The position numbers and the translations under genes were made by a program. A DNA stretch of 64,000 nt from Candidatus Bathyarchaeota archaeon (lineage in GTDB: Archaea > Thermoproteota > Bathyarchaeia > Bathyarchaeales > Bathycorpusculaceae): positions 62,001 to 126,000 of the forward strand of contig PLTA01000054.1 of the NCBI GenBank assembly GCA_003164295.1, read 5' to 3'. Numbering within the stretch: position 1 is the stretch's first letter; every line of letters starts with the position of its first letter. Positions 52,018 to 62,087 of the stretch are shown one piece after another. Under the pieces are notes generated by a model, which searched no databases, was not told the DNA's origin, and saw nothing but the letters and a program-made list of their open reading frames with translations.

Positions 52018-53700
52018 TTGAGCGAAAAGGATGTAACCAAATTTCTACAGATTCTCGGATTGTCAAAACGAGAAATCCAAGTTTATATGTTTCTTGCCAA
52101 AAGCGGTGTCCAATCAACAAGCTTTGTGGCCAAAAGACTCAAAATGGAGCGGGTGCAAGCGTATCGTACGTTCAAGAAGCTTCAGGAAAAAGGGTTCATC
52201 GAAGCCACTTTAGAACGACCCACCAGATTTACAATTGTTCCTTTTGAAGCCTTGGTTGACCAATTTATTAATGCTAAAAAGAATGAAGTCACAAATCTAA
52301 GCGACCAGAAATCCGGTCTTTTAACCGCGTGGCAATCAATAAGCGCTCCCGAATCAGAATACCCCGTAGCAAAATTCTCTATTATCACTGGCAAAAAGAA
52401 GATTCATTCTAAAATGCTTTCTATGATTGAGGAGTCAAAATCTGGAGTAACAATTTTAACAACCTCGTTAGGTTTAATTCAAGAAGACATTGCAGGAATT
52501 TTTGATACAGCTGCCGTTTCTTCCCAAGATCGAAAAGTACAGTTTCAAATTATAACTGATATTTCCCATGAAAACCTCAAGGTTGTCGAAAGACTGGAAA
52601 ATAATATTGCTGAAGAAACATTAGGTATGAAGCTTCGTCACGTTGGAATGACTTCAAAGTTTTTCCCACGATTTTTAATTAAGGACGAAGAAGAAGCCAT
52701 GCTTTATGCTCCTTTTGGGAATGAAGCATCCGTTTTGAATTTGGAAGATGAAGGCTTATGGATTAACGATAAAATGTTCATCTCAGTTCTGAAAGCTTTT
52801 TTTGCCCAAATGTGGCATAGCGGAATTGACGCTTCAAGACGAATTGATGAATTAAAGACTGGAATCCCATTGGGCGAAACATTGGTTATTAAAGACTCTG
52901 ACGAAGCATGGGCCAAAGTTACAAAAGTTTTGGAATCAGCAAAAAAAGAAATCGTTCTAATTACAACATCCCAAAGCATCAATCGACTCGCGGAAGATGA
53001 CCCATTAGTAAAATACCTAAACAAGGACTTAGATGTCAGAATAATGGCGTCAATTGACCTTGACAACCTTGAGCCAGCACAGAAACTTGCGGCAAATTAC
53101 GAAATTAAACATGTCCCAATCAGCTATATGACTATGATGCTTGTAGACAACAAATACCTCTTCATGTTCAAAATGCCTCCTCTAAGCGATTTTGAGGTCG
53201 AATCCGCTCTTTCTTTGGTAGACACAATGTACTCCACTGATCCCAGCCAAATTGAAAGAGTAAGCGAAATGCTAGATGACATTTGGAAACGAGGCATAGA
53301 TATTTCGGAAATAAGCGATCAAGCAGGCACAAAACTTCCCTCAATTGAAGTCTCAGCAACCGAAACAGTAACCAAACTGGTTGAAAAAATGTTGCAAAAC
53401 AACGTTGCATCGGTCTTAATAACTGATAACCATCAGCCAATCGGAGTAATAAATGACAAAGACATTTTACGAGACATTGTCGAAGAACGTAAAGACCCCA
53501 AAAAAACTCTTTCCAAAGACCTCAATTACACCCCGCTTATAATTTTGCAAGGAGACGAATCAATGATAACGGCTATGAAGATAATGAGAGAAAAAGGTAT
53601 AAAGCGGGCTGCAATGGTTAAAAATGGGCATCTTATCGGCATGTTAACAGAAGATATTGCTAAGCGAGCTGCTATGCAAATAGAGTCATCTGTAAACTAA
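52018..53700 (+). CDS. TrmB-like regulator fused to a CBS-domain pair
   Basis: A 560-residue cytoplasmic regulator. An N-terminal TrmB winged helix (LGLSKREIQVYMFLAKSG; ERVQAYRTFKKLQEKGFIE) is followed by two PLD-like/TrmB effector regions (about 115-260 and 290-390) and a C-terminal pair of CBS domains (VTKLVEKMLQNNVASVLITD; MITAMKIMREKGIKRAAMV). TrmB-type proteins sense sugars, and CBS pairs bind adenine nucleotides, so this could couple sugar and energy signals (inference). The start is TTG 52018. It lies 90 bases before tpiA and the glycogen/galactose genes. Confidence 0.82.
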   Translation: MSEKDVTKFLQILGLSKREIQVYMFLAKSGVQSTSFVAKRLKMERVQAYRTFKKLQEKGFIEATLERPTRFTIVPFEALVDQFINAKKNEVTNLSDQKSGLLTAWQSISAPESEYPVAKFSIITGKKKIHSKMLSMIEESKSGVTILTTSLGLIQEDIAGIFDTAAVSSQDRKVQFQIITDISHENLKVVERLENNIAEETLGMKLRHVGMTSKFFPRFLIKDEEEAMLYAPFGNEASVLNLEDEGLWINDKMFISVLKAFFAQMWHSGIDASRRIDELKTGIPLGETLVIKDSDEAWAKVTKVLESAKKEIVLITTSQSINRLAEDDPLVKYLNKDLDVRIMASIDLDNLEPAQKLAANYEIKHVPISYMTMMLVDNKYLFMFKMPPLSDFEVESALSLVDTMYSTDPSQIERVSEMLDDIWKRGIDISEISDQAGTKLPSIEVSATETVTKLVEKMLQNNVASVLITDNHQPIGVINDKDILRDIVEERKDPKKTLSKDLNYTPLIILQGDESMITAMKIMREKGIKRAAMVKNGHLIGMLTEDIAKRAAMQIESSVN

Positions 53701-53741
53701 ATAATAATTTTTTTCTCTTAAATTTTTAATTGAATTTCTAA

Positions 53742-54473
<732 letters not shown>

Positions 54474-54476
54474 ATT

Positions 54477-55367
54477 GTGAACGCTTTGAAAGTTGAAGCT
54501 GAATGTGAATCTTGTTTACTTTCAAGAGGCCAAGTGGCGACATATCAGGCCACAACAAACCCCGCCCTTCGTTTTAGATGCCTCGCCGAAATAGTTAAGC
54601 TGTTAAGCAGGGACTTCAAATCTACTTCTGTTGCGGCAGAAATAGGAACAAAACGAGACCGTATCATCAAACAATTAACAAGCAACAATGATCCTTACCT
54701 GCGTACCAAAAGACTGGCCAATGAAAAAGCGCTCAAAATGCTACCTCATGCAAAAAAACTGGTGGAAGCAGGCAATAATCAACAGGAACGATTCAAAAAA
54801 GCTTGCCTATGTGCCATAGTGGGCAACATTATGGAGTTCGATATTCCGGGACACAAATTCACCCTAAACGATTTAGCCGCCTGTTTTAGAGAAGCATCAA
54901 AAGACCTTATAATTGATGACATTGACAAAGCATATGCGTTAGCAAAGAAAGCAAACACAGTTCTTTACTTAGCAGATAATGCTGGAGAAATTGTTTTTGA
55001 CACTTTGCTTGTTGAGCAACTGAAAAATATGGGGTTAAAAGTTATTTATGTTGTCAAAGGTGGACCTGTAATTAATGACGCTACAATGGATGATGTAGAG
55101 CTATCTAACATGGACAAGTATGCTGATGAAGTAATAACAACAGGAACCGATGCAGTTGGCTTACAGAAAAAAGAAGTTTCCCCTGAATTCCTTAAAATCT
55201 ATGACGCTGCTGAATTAGTTTTTGCTAAAGGCATGGGATACGCAGAAACCCTCACGGAATACAAATTAACAAAACCACATTTGCTCCTTTTCAGAACGAA
55301 ATGTGTTCCAGTAGCTAATTATTTTTGTGTTCCCAGGGACAAAAACGTAGCTAAGCTGATGCCATAA
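54477..55367 (+). CDS. DUF89/ARMT1-like metal-dependent phosphatase
   Basis: A 296-residue protein of the DUF89 (damage-control phosphatase) family. ECESCLLSRG near the N-terminus has the CxxC pair of the archaeal subfamily. VLYLADNAGEIVFDTLLVEQL near residue 160 has the catalytic Asp/Asn, GGPVINDATMDDVE near 195 the metal ligands, and FAKGMGYAETL near 253 the substrate loop. These enzymes hydrolyse phosphate from damaged sugar phosphates or related metabolites. It sits between tpiA and the debranching enzyme with almost no spacing, consistent with a housekeeping role in sugar metabolism. Confidence 0.88.
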   Translation: MNALKVEAECESCLLSRGQVATYQATTNPALRFRCLAEIVKLLSRDFKSTSVAAEIGTKRDRIIKQLTSNNDPYLRTKRLANEKALKMLPHAKKLVEAGNNQQERFKKACLCAIVGNIMEFDIPGHKFTLNDLAACFREASKDLIIDDIDKAYALAKKANTVLYLADNAGEIVFDTLLVEQLKNMGLKVIYVVKGGPVINDATMDDVELSNMDKYADEVITTGTDAVGLQKKEVSPEFLKIYDAAELVFAKGMGYAETLTEYKLTKPHLLLFRTKCVPVANYFCVPRDKNVAKLMP

Positions 55368-57442
55368 TGAAGCTGCCCGCCATATCCTTTTCTCAAGAAA
55401 CGCTTTCGGGTTTCAACGATGTTATCGAGAAGGAATGGTTGATTACTAACGGTTTGGGCGGTTACGCGTCTTCATCGGTTTTGGGCATAAATACACGTAA
55501 ATATCATGGTTTGCTGGTTGCTGCTTTGCATCCGCCTGGCGATCGCACCGTTTGCCTATCAAAGCTTGATGAAGACGTATTTGTGGGAGATGACATTTAC
55601 AGATTAGGCGCAAATGATTTCCATAACGTAATTTATCCCCAAGGTCACAAACTAATAAGCCATTTTTCAATCAGTCCTTACCCCAAATATACTTATGATT
55701 TTGGTGGCATCAAGGTTGAAAAAACAATTTTTATGCCCAAAAACAATAATGCGATCTCAGCAATTTACAAAGTTACCAACAAGAACAGTTCTGAAATTAA
55801 AATTAGAATTTACCCCCTTTTAACCTGTAGATACTTCCATCTTGTGGGGGACCGACGCAAAAACCCTTTGAATTTTACACAAAAAAGCAACCTCAAAGAG
55901 TTTGAAGTAGATTTCCCGCACCCGCAAGCTACGTTTGTTTGCCGTTCAACTGATGGAGCATTTAATGAGAAATTAAACTGGGTAGACCGCTTATTCTACC
56001 GTGACGAAGCCGAACGAGTGGAAAGCAGCACGGAAGATTGTTTTCAACCTGGCTATTTTGAACTGCAAGTTTCGGCAATGATAAGCAAAGATTTTGCGAT
56101 AACAGCGACTGTTGATTCTGAATCTCAGATAGCACGAGAATCGATAGACTCTATTGGAAAAGCAATCGGCAATATTGATGATGTCATCAACAATGAGTTA
56201 AATCAACAGACCGAACTGTTGTTGAACTTTTATCGTTTACATCCAGAGGTGCCAATGAGCGATTGGCTAAACTGGATTCTTCTTTCCGCTGATTCTTTTA
56301 TCGTGCAAAATACAGCCGGCAAAAAATCAGTTATCGCAGGCTATCATTGGTTTGAACCATGGGGTCGAGACACCTTCATTTCATTGCCCGGTTTAATGTT
56401 GACGATCGGCAGATTTAGTGAAGCAAAAGATATTCTTCAAAATTATATTCAATATTTTAAAAACGGGTTAATCCCCAACTTTATATCGGATAAGTCTGGG
56501 GATCCGGCCTACAACACGGTTGACGCCACATTTTGGTATGTTAACGCTGTGTTTCAGTACCTAAAGTACACTGGAGACTTCCTGTTTGTCCAAAATGAGC
56601 TTTGGAAAAATCTCAAGGCCATAATCGATTATCATGAACGGGGCACTTTTTTTGGTATAAGAGTGGATTATGACGGTTTGCTTCAGCATGGTTCAAGGCT
56701 GACGTGGATGGATGCCTCGGTAGGCGGTAAAGAGATAACTCCAAGAGTGGGAAAAGCCGTCGAAATTCAAGCCCTTTGGTATAATACGCTGCGAATTATG
56801 CAGTTGCTTGCAACAAAGTTTGGCGAGAAAACTTTAGCCGAAAAATATTCGACAATGGCAGATAAAACAAGCAAAAGCTTTAACGAAAAATTCTGGAACC
56901 CAAAAGCAGCTTGCCTTTTTGACGTACTTGATGGTAACGGCGTTGATCCATCCCTTCGCCCCAACCAAATTTTTGCCGTTTCACTCGATTTTACCATGTT
57001 GGCTAAAGACAAGAACATACAAGTGGTTAACATTGTGAATAATGAGTTAGCGACGCCCGTTGGCTTGCGTACCTTAGCTTTGAGTGATCCGAAATTTGTT
57101 GGCAAATGCTTCGGCGATAGACTAAGCAGAGATACCGCTTACCACAATGGAACAATTTGGCCTTGGCTGTCGGGCCCTTTCATAACAGCGTACTTAAAAG
57201 TTAACGGTTATAGCGATCAATCGCGAGATTATGCATTGAGAAATATGGTTTTGCCCCTCTTTAGCGACGGAATTCGGCAAGCAGGGTTGGGTACGATAAG
57301 TGAAATTTATGATTGTGACTCGCCAAACACACCACGAGGGTGTATCTCCCAAGCATGGAGCGTAGCCGAACCACTTCGAGCCTACATAGAAGATATATTG
57401 CTCATCAAACCTGCACATATACAAGAAATTTTGGGAATTTAG
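55367..57442 (+). CDS. Amylo-alpha-1,6-glucosidase (glycogen debranching enzyme)
   Basis: A 691-residue archaeal-type debranching enzyme. The N-terminal domain starts KEWLITNGLGGYASSSVLG and TRKYHGLLVAALHPPGDRTV. The C-terminal (alpha/alpha)6 barrel of family GH133 has AGYHWFEPWGRDTFISLPGLML near residue 325 (catalytic acid region), YNTVDATFWYVNAVF near 385 and RDTAYHNGTIWPWLSGPFI near 585. It hydrolyses alpha-1,6 branches in glycogen. Its start overlaps the upstream stop, and its stop shares TTAG with the convergent galT. Confidence 0.93.
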   Translation: MKLPAISFSQETLSGFNDVIEKEWLITNGLGGYASSSVLGINTRKYHGLLVAALHPPGDRTVCLSKLDEDVFVGDDIYRLGANDFHNVIYPQGHKLISHFSISPYPKYTYDFGGIKVEKTIFMPKNNNAISAIYKVTNKNSSEIKIRIYPLLTCRYFHLVGDRRKNPLNFTQKSNLKEFEVDFPHPQATFVCRSTDGAFNEKLNWVDRLFYRDEAERVESSTEDCFQPGYFELQVSAMISKDFAITATVDSESQIARESIDSIGKAIGNIDDVINNELNQQTELLLNFYRLHPEVPMSDWLNWILLSADSFIVQNTAGKKSVIAGYHWFEPWGRDTFISLPGLMLTIGRFSEAKDILQNYIQYFKNGLIPNFISDKSGDPAYNTVDATFWYVNAVFQYLKYTGDFLFVQNELWKNLKAIIDYHERGTFFGIRVDYDGLLQHGSRLTWMDASVGGKEITPRVGKAVEIQALWYNTLRIMQLLATKFGEKTLAEKYSTMADKTSKSFNEKFWNPKAACLFDVLDGNGVDPSLRPNQIFAVSLDFTMLAKDKNIQVVNIVNNELATPVGLRTLALSDPKFVGKCFGDRLSRDTAYHNGTIWPWLSGPFITAYLKVNGYSDQSRDYALRNMVLPLFSDGIRQAGLGTISEIYDCDSPNTPRGCISQAWSVAEPLRAYIEDILLIKPAHIQEILGI

Positions 57443-58497
57443 AGTTTTACGGCATTTCTTAAACTTTCAGCGGCGGTTTCAGGGGTCACCGTGTTAATGT
57501 ATGTTCCCGTATTTAATTCGAAGCCTGCCCAAATTGACAATTTAGGATAAACTTCCAAGTGCCAATGATAGTAATCTTTTGCTTCTTGGTTTAAGGCTAA
57601 GTGGAACCCATAATTGTACGGCGGGTCATTAACTAAGTCTTTTAGGGCTTTAAAGCTTAATTTAAGAGTTTCAGCTAAAGCTTCAACTTCAGCCCCAGTT
57701 AAGTCAATCATGGTGGCTGAGTGTTTTTTGGGCACAATCCAAAATTCCATCGGGTTAATGCTGGCGTAAGGAGCAAAAACTACGAATTCAGCGTTTTCGT
57801 AAATAAGCCGTGGACCCTTTGCTTCCTGTTTCACGATGTCGCAGAAAACACATTTCCTATACTCTCTGTAGTATGATTTGCTTGCATCTAATTCTTCTTG
57901 AACTGTCGTGGGAACTATCGGGGTTGCAATTACTTGACTGTGCGCATGAGAAAGCGATGTGCCTGCTTCTTTACCAAAATTCCTAAAAATTGAAACATAT
58001 TTGACATACGGCTTTGCGCTTAACGCTTTAAGTCTGTCAATATATGCATGGATGACCAGTTCTAGTTGTGGCAGTTCAGCGTCAGCTGGGTCTTCATCAT
58101 GATTAGGAGACTCAACAATAACCTCATGACCCCCTATCGCATCAGCCAAAAATTCGGTTTTAAAAATTTGTTCACTATCTTCAGGTTGTTTTGGTGGGCT
58201 ATATGCAGGGTAGAGATTTGGGATGACTCGGATGAGCCAGTTTTTTGGGCGTTCCCCCGTCAGTGGGTCTTGAGCAACATTTATTCCGTCATTTTCTTTA
58301 AGATAAAGCATCACTGCTGGAGGCGTTAAATGTTCATTGCCAACGCACATCGGGCAAGCTGCGGTTTGTGTAATTTCAGCTTTTGGCTTTGCGAAATCGG
58401 TGGGTCTTCGGCTTCGCTCTGTTGCAATTACAACCCAGCGGTTAAGCAAGTAATCTTTTCTTAATTCATTGTAAGGCATGTCAAGCACTCTGAGCAA
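57439..58497 (-). CDS. galT: Galactose-1-phosphate uridylyltransferase
   Basis: A 352-residue member of the HIT superfamily that exchanges galactose 1-phosphate with UDP-glucose. The first zinc ligands are in CPMCVGNE near residue 47. The catalytic motif is SLSHAHSQVIATP near residue 180, with HAHSQ in place of the bacterial HPHGQ. CVFCDIV near 215 and WHLEVYPKLS near 310 complete the second half. It would feed galactose into UDP-sugar pools for the glycosyltransferases in the window. The ATG start is at 58497; ATG 58479 is a possible alternative. Confidence 0.92.
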   Translation of the reverse strand: MLRVLDMPYNELRKDYLLNRWVVIATERSRRPTDFAKPKAEITQTAACPMCVGNEHLTPPAVMLYLKENDGINVAQDPLTGERPKNWLIRVIPNLYPAYSPPKQPEDSEQIFKTEFLADAIGGHEVIVESPNHDEDPADAELPQLELVIHAYIDRLKALSAKPYVKYVSIFRNFGKEAGTSLSHAHSQVIATPIVPTTVQEELDASKSYYREYRKCVFCDIVKQEAKGPRLIYENAEFVVFAPYASINPMEFWIVPKKHSATMIDLTGAEVEALAETLKLSFKALKDLVNDPPYNYGFHLALNQEAKDYYHWHLEVYPKLSIWAGFELNTGTYINTVTPETAAESLRNAVKL

Positions 58498-58651
58498 AGA
58501 AGCCTCTGAAACATTTTAGCATTTCTAAATTGGATTTATGTTTTCCTTTGTTAACTAGTTATTTTCAGAGCCTTGATTTTGCAGCTTTAAAGGTATATTT
58601 TATATCTGCTCCATACTATAATTTGGCAATTGGCTTGTAGCGCTGGCACCT

Positions 58652-60259
58652 ATGACAGATGATTCAAATTCAAATTTACATTTAACTCAGATAAAATCAG
58701 CGTTAAACAAGTGGCGCTTAGCCTTTCTGATTCTGGCTTTGTCTTACGCGGTTTTGCTTTTGTTAAATCTAACAAATATGCCGATAAATTGGGACGAAAT
58801 CGTGCATCTCAACGGTGCAATGTTTCTGAAAAATGGGTTATACACCAATTTTGTCAATAACTCGTTTTATCCGCCCCTTTATGACGTTGCCACACTGAGT
58901 TCTTTCGATGTTTTTGGCGTAAGCTTATTTTCTGCTCGATTGGTTTCGGCTGTTTTTTCTGTTTTTTCGCTTTGGGTAGTTTTTGAATTTGCCTACAGCA
59001 TGTACGGTAGAAAAGTGGCGTTGGTTTCAGCTGTGCTTTTAGCTGTTATGCCTGGGTATTTTTGGCTTTCCAGATTGGCGATGCTTGAAGTTATGCTTGT
59101 TTTCTTTTTTACGCTTTCACTGTTTTTCTTTTACCGTTGGCTAAACAGCCATCAAAATCGCATGTTGGTTTTTAGTGGTTTAGCTTTGGGCTTAGGTTTT
59201 CTTACGAAGTATCAGGTGCTTGCTGCTGCAGTGGTTATGATTGTTAGTTTAGTGTTTTTGGGGTGGAGGCAGTTGAAGCGGTTGTTTTCAAGATTTACTG
59301 TTTTGTTAGTTACCGCTGTTATTGTGGTTATTCCATGGCTGATAATTGCTTACAAGGTTTATGCTTCTCAAATTTTAAGTCAGTGGGCTTATGCCCTGCA
59401 AATGGGCAACCCGGGCAAATCGCTCTACAGTGTCCGTTTTCCCATTCCAATCTTCTATTTAATTGAAATAACATGGCCCTACAATGATATTCATCCGATT
59501 TCGCTTCTGCTCTACATTGTCGGTATAGCGGGTTTGGGTTTCTTTGCATGGAGACATAAAAAAGAAGATAAATTCCTGCTCATCTGGTTCGTCAGTGTTC
59601 TTGTATTTTTCACCTTGATTTCGAATAGAGAATGGCGGTATGTGCTAACACTGTTTCCTACGTTAGCGATTTCAGCGGCAGCTCTTATTTTATTTGTTTT
59701 CGAGAAAGCTCAAAGCACTTGGAAGGGACACATAAGCCTGAGCAAAAAGCGAGCAACCAAAATCGCGGCAGGATTATTTATTGTATTTCTAGGTGTCGCA
59801 ATGGCTTACAGCATAAATGACAATTACACAATAGTTTCAAAAAATGACATACAAATCCACATTCAAGACGCAACAAACTACGCGATGGCCCGAGACGCCA
59901 CAAACCAATCAATCATGGTTCTCTGCCCATTCAACTATTTCAGCCAAGACATGGTAAAATTCTATCTCTTAGCAAACAACGAAAACCAAATTCAAACATA
60001 CCAGTACCCACAAATGCCAGTCGACGCTTACACACCAAACTTCAACATAACTGAATTTATCAACTTATGCAAGCAAGATAACGTAAAATTTGTTTTTACC
60101 TACGAATACGGCGGTACCGTGCCCTACTTTAACACAACACTTAACCTACAGCAAATCTATAAGCAAATTTATGCTTCAGGCAGCTTCTCAGCAATCTCGC
60201 CAGACGCCACATTTGGACAAGACCCCCGAAGAATCCTGATCTTAAACTTCACTGGCTAA
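58652..60259 (+). CDS. GT39/ArnT-like membrane glycosyltransferase
   Basis: A 535-residue polytopic protein with about ten helices followed by an extracytoplasmic C-terminal domain (about residues 385-535). The first loop LTNMPINWDEIVHLNGAMF has the catalytic D-E pair of GT-C enzymes of the PMT/ArnT type, which take sugar from a polyprenyl phosphate. YNDIHPISLLLYI and SNREWRYVLTLFPTLAI also fit the family. It probably glycosylates surface lipids or proteins. It is divergent from galT. Confidence 0.82.
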   Translation: MTDDSNSNLHLTQIKSALNKWRLAFLILALSYAVLLLLNLTNMPINWDEIVHLNGAMFLKNGLYTNFVNNSFYPPLYDVATLSSFDVFGVSLFSARLVSAVFSVFSLWVVFEFAYSMYGRKVALVSAVLLAVMPGYFWLSRLAMLEVMLVFFFTLSLFFFYRWLNSHQNRMLVFSGLALGLGFLTKYQVLAAAVVMIVSLVFLGWRQLKRLFSRFTVLLVTAVIVVIPWLIIAYKVYASQILSQWAYALQMGNPGKSLYSVRFPIPIFYLIEITWPYNDIHPISLLLYIVGIAGLGFFAWRHKKEDKFLLIWFVSVLVFFTLISNREWRYVLTLFPTLAISAAALILFVFEKAQSTWKGHISLSKKRATKIAAGLFIVFLGVAMAYSINDNYTIVSKNDIQIHIQDATNYAMARDATNQSIMVLCPFNYFSQDMVKFYLLANNENQIQTYQYPQMPVDAYTPNFNITEFINLCKQDNVKFVFTYEYGGTVPYFNTTLNLQQIYKQIYASGSFSAISPDATFGQDPRRILILNFTG

Positions 60260-60359
60260 GTTCAGAGTGTTAAATAAATTTTGACAACTACCTAAGAACT
60301 ATAGATTACCTAGCAAAGTGTTATTAGATTGTACGTACCAAAATGATTTGGGGGAGTAC

Positions 60360-60569
60360 ATGAATAGGAAAGAGGCGATAGTCCTATTGGGTGAATTAGG
60401 TGCTAACCAACTTGTTAACCCAAATCTAGTTCTAATCGATGAGATAACACTAGGTAATTATCAGATTAAAATTAAAGGCACTTATGACCTTCCACAAATT
60501 GTGGTATTCCTTAAGAATAAGTTTTCTTTTGAAGAGAGAAAAGATCACTTTATTATTTTCAACCAATAG
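60360..60569 (+). CDS. Small protein of unknown function
   Basis: A 69-residue protein starting at ATG 60360 after GGGGGAG. The sequence looks like a helix (NRKEAIVLLGELGANQ) followed by beta strands (LVLIDEITLGNYQIKIKGTY) and a second helix and strand, a small alpha/beta fold. There are no catalytic motifs or cysteines. It lies between the glycosyltransferase gene and nadA. Function unknown. Confidence 0.55.
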   Translation: MNRKEAIVLLGELGANQLVNPNLVLIDEITLGNYQIKIKGTYDLPQIVVFLKNKFSFEERKDHFIIFNQ

Positions 60570-60696
60570 GCTTTTCAAAGTTTTTTAACTGGTTTTTCTT
60601 TGTTTTTTAGGTTGAAAGCTAAGCGATGAAGGTAAAGGCATATATCTGTTAACTTGTCCTCTTTAATTTTCAACTTAAGACGTACTTGGCGAAAAT

Positions 60697-61602
60697 ATGG
60701 ATTTATCCGAAAAAATCCTGAAGCTAAAAAAAGAAAAAAAAGCGGTCATTTTAGCTCATAATTACCAGCGGTCAGAAATCCAAGAAATAGCCGACTACGT
60801 CGGCGACAGCATCGAGTTAAGCCGCAAAGCAGCACAGGAAAAAGACGCTGAAATGATAGTTTTCTCAGCAGTAGATTTCATGGCAGAATCCGCGGCAATA
60901 CTGAATCCAAACAAAAAGGTCCTTTTGCCATGTTTAGGCGCAAGATGTCCAATGGCGCAAATGCTTACCGTTGATGAAATAAAACGGGCTAAAACAAAAT
61001 ATCCAAACGCTCCAGTAGTTTTGTATGTTAACACTTTGGCCTCTTGCAAAGCCCACTGTGACGTCTGCTGCACAAGCGCCAACGCGGTAGAAGTCATAAA
61101 TTCACTCGACGCCGAAACCATCCTTTTTGGTCCAGACAAAAACCTAGCCGAATACGTCAGTGAAAAAACGGGTAAAACACTCATTCCTATTCCAGAAAAT
61201 GGGTTCTGCCCCACACACCTGCTTTTCCAGCCAGAAGACGTTACAGTGCTAAAGATGGAGCACCTAGACGCAACAGTTATGGTTCATCCTGAATGTAGCA
61301 CAGAAATGCGAAAAGTGGCCGATTACGTTGGCAGCACTTCGAAAATGTGTCGTTTCGCAAAAGAATCCAATGCCCAAACTTTCATTGTCGGCACAGAAGA
61401 AGGCATTCTTCACCGCTTACGCAAAGAAAATCCGGAAAAGAAATTTTATTTGGCCTATGAAGAAGCAATTTGCCCCAACATGAAACTTACAACCCTTGAT
61501 AGATTATACACTTCGCTGAAAGAGGAAAAGAACGTAGTTAAAGTTCCTGAAGTAGTGGCGAAGAAGGCTCGAGCCTCTTTAGAACGTATGTTTGAAGTTT
61601 AA
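60697..61602 (+). CDS. nadA: Quinolinate synthase A
   Basis: A 301-residue [4Fe-4S] enzyme that condenses iminoaspartate and dihydroxyacetone phosphate to quinolinate in NAD synthesis. ILAHNYQRSEIQEIADYVGDS starts the first domain. The cluster cysteines are in CLGARCPMAQM, in the CKAHCDVCCTSANA region, and in EEAICPNMKLTTL. HPECSTEMRKVADYVGSTSKM near 195 is also typical. nadB and nadC are not adjacent, although dihydroxyacetone phosphate is made by the nearby TpiA. Its stop shares TTAA with nikR. Confidence 0.94.
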   Translation: MDLSEKILKLKKEKKAVILAHNYQRSEIQEIADYVGDSIELSRKAAQEKDAEMIVFSAVDFMAESAAILNPNKKVLLPCLGARCPMAQMLTVDEIKRAKTKYPNAPVVLYVNTLASCKAHCDVCCTSANAVEVINSLDAETILFGPDKNLAEYVSEKTGKTLIPIPENGFCPTHLLFQPEDVTVLKMEHLDATVMVHPECSTEMRKVADYVGSTSKMCRFAKESNAQTFIVGTEEGILHRLRKENPEKKFYLAYEEAICPNMKLTTLDRLYTSLKEEKNVVKVPEVVAKKARASLERMFEV

Positions 61603-62006
61603 ACAGTTACTATTGTTGTTTTGAGGATTTTTACTCCCCGCCTCGTTGTTAATTCATCACTTAAATGGTGTATCTCCGATGCTTTCCCCTTTACTGCTAT
61701 AGCTTCTAGGCAGTCTTGTTCGCTAATGTGAACATGCAAGGTTGATGTGATGATTGAGGAATGTTCATGTTGTGTTTCAGTTAGTTCACTTTCAAGTCCT
61801 TTTGCATCGTGATCATAAACCATCAGTATTACGCCTGTTTGAACGGTGTCTTCTTCTTTTATCCATTTTCGGTCCGAAACATATAGTCTTACTGCGTCTT
61901 GGATTGCTTTGCTGCGGCTTTCGTAGCCCATTTTGTTTATGATTTCATCGAAGTCTTTTAGAAGTTCAGGTGGGAATGTTACGCCTATGCGGGTGACTTT
62001 TGGCAT
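61599..62006 (-). CDS. nikR: Nickel-responsive transcriptional regulator NikR
   Basis: A 135-residue NikR. The N-terminal ribbon-helix-helix is TRIGVTFPPELLKDFDEII, and the C-terminal ACT-like domain has the high-affinity nickel ligands in TLHVHISEQDCLE (His-x-His-x5-Cys). With nickel bound it represses nickel uptake. It diverges from a NiCoT transporter gene, with a near-perfect operator between them. The ATG start at 62006 fits. Confidence 0.95.
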   Translation of the reverse strand: MPKVTRIGVTFPPELLKDFDEIINKMGYESRSKAIQDAVRLYVSDRKWIKEEDTVQTGVILMVYDHDAKGLESELTETQHEHSSIITSTLHVHISEQDCLEAIAVKGKASEIHHLSDELTTRRGVKILKTTIVTV

Positions 62007-62044
62007 TTTTGGTCAAGTAAAAATGTGTTGTTGTGCCTAAAAGC

Positions 62045-62057
62045 TTTTATATATTTA
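62045..62057 (+). promoter_or_regulatory. TATA-like box of the nickel transporter gene
   Basis: TTTTATATATTTA lies immediately before the NikR operator and about 31-43 bases before the ATG at 62088. A start site 25 bases downstream would fall inside the operator, so NikR binding would block initiation. Confidence 0.5.
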
Positions 62058-62085
62058 GTAACACTAAAACCAAAAAAAGTGTTAC
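62058..62085. promoter_or_regulatory. NikR operator GTAACA-N16-TGTTAC
   Basis: The dyad GTAACACT...AGTGTTAC has six-base half-sites GTAACA (62058-62063) and TGTTAC (62080-62085) with a 16-base spacer. This is the same geometry as the E. coli NikR site (GTATGA-N16-TCATAC; established knowledge), with different half-site bases. It lies between the TATA-like box and the ATG of the nickel transporter gene and 50 bases from the start of nikR. Confidence 0.8.
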
Positions 62086-62087
62086 GC

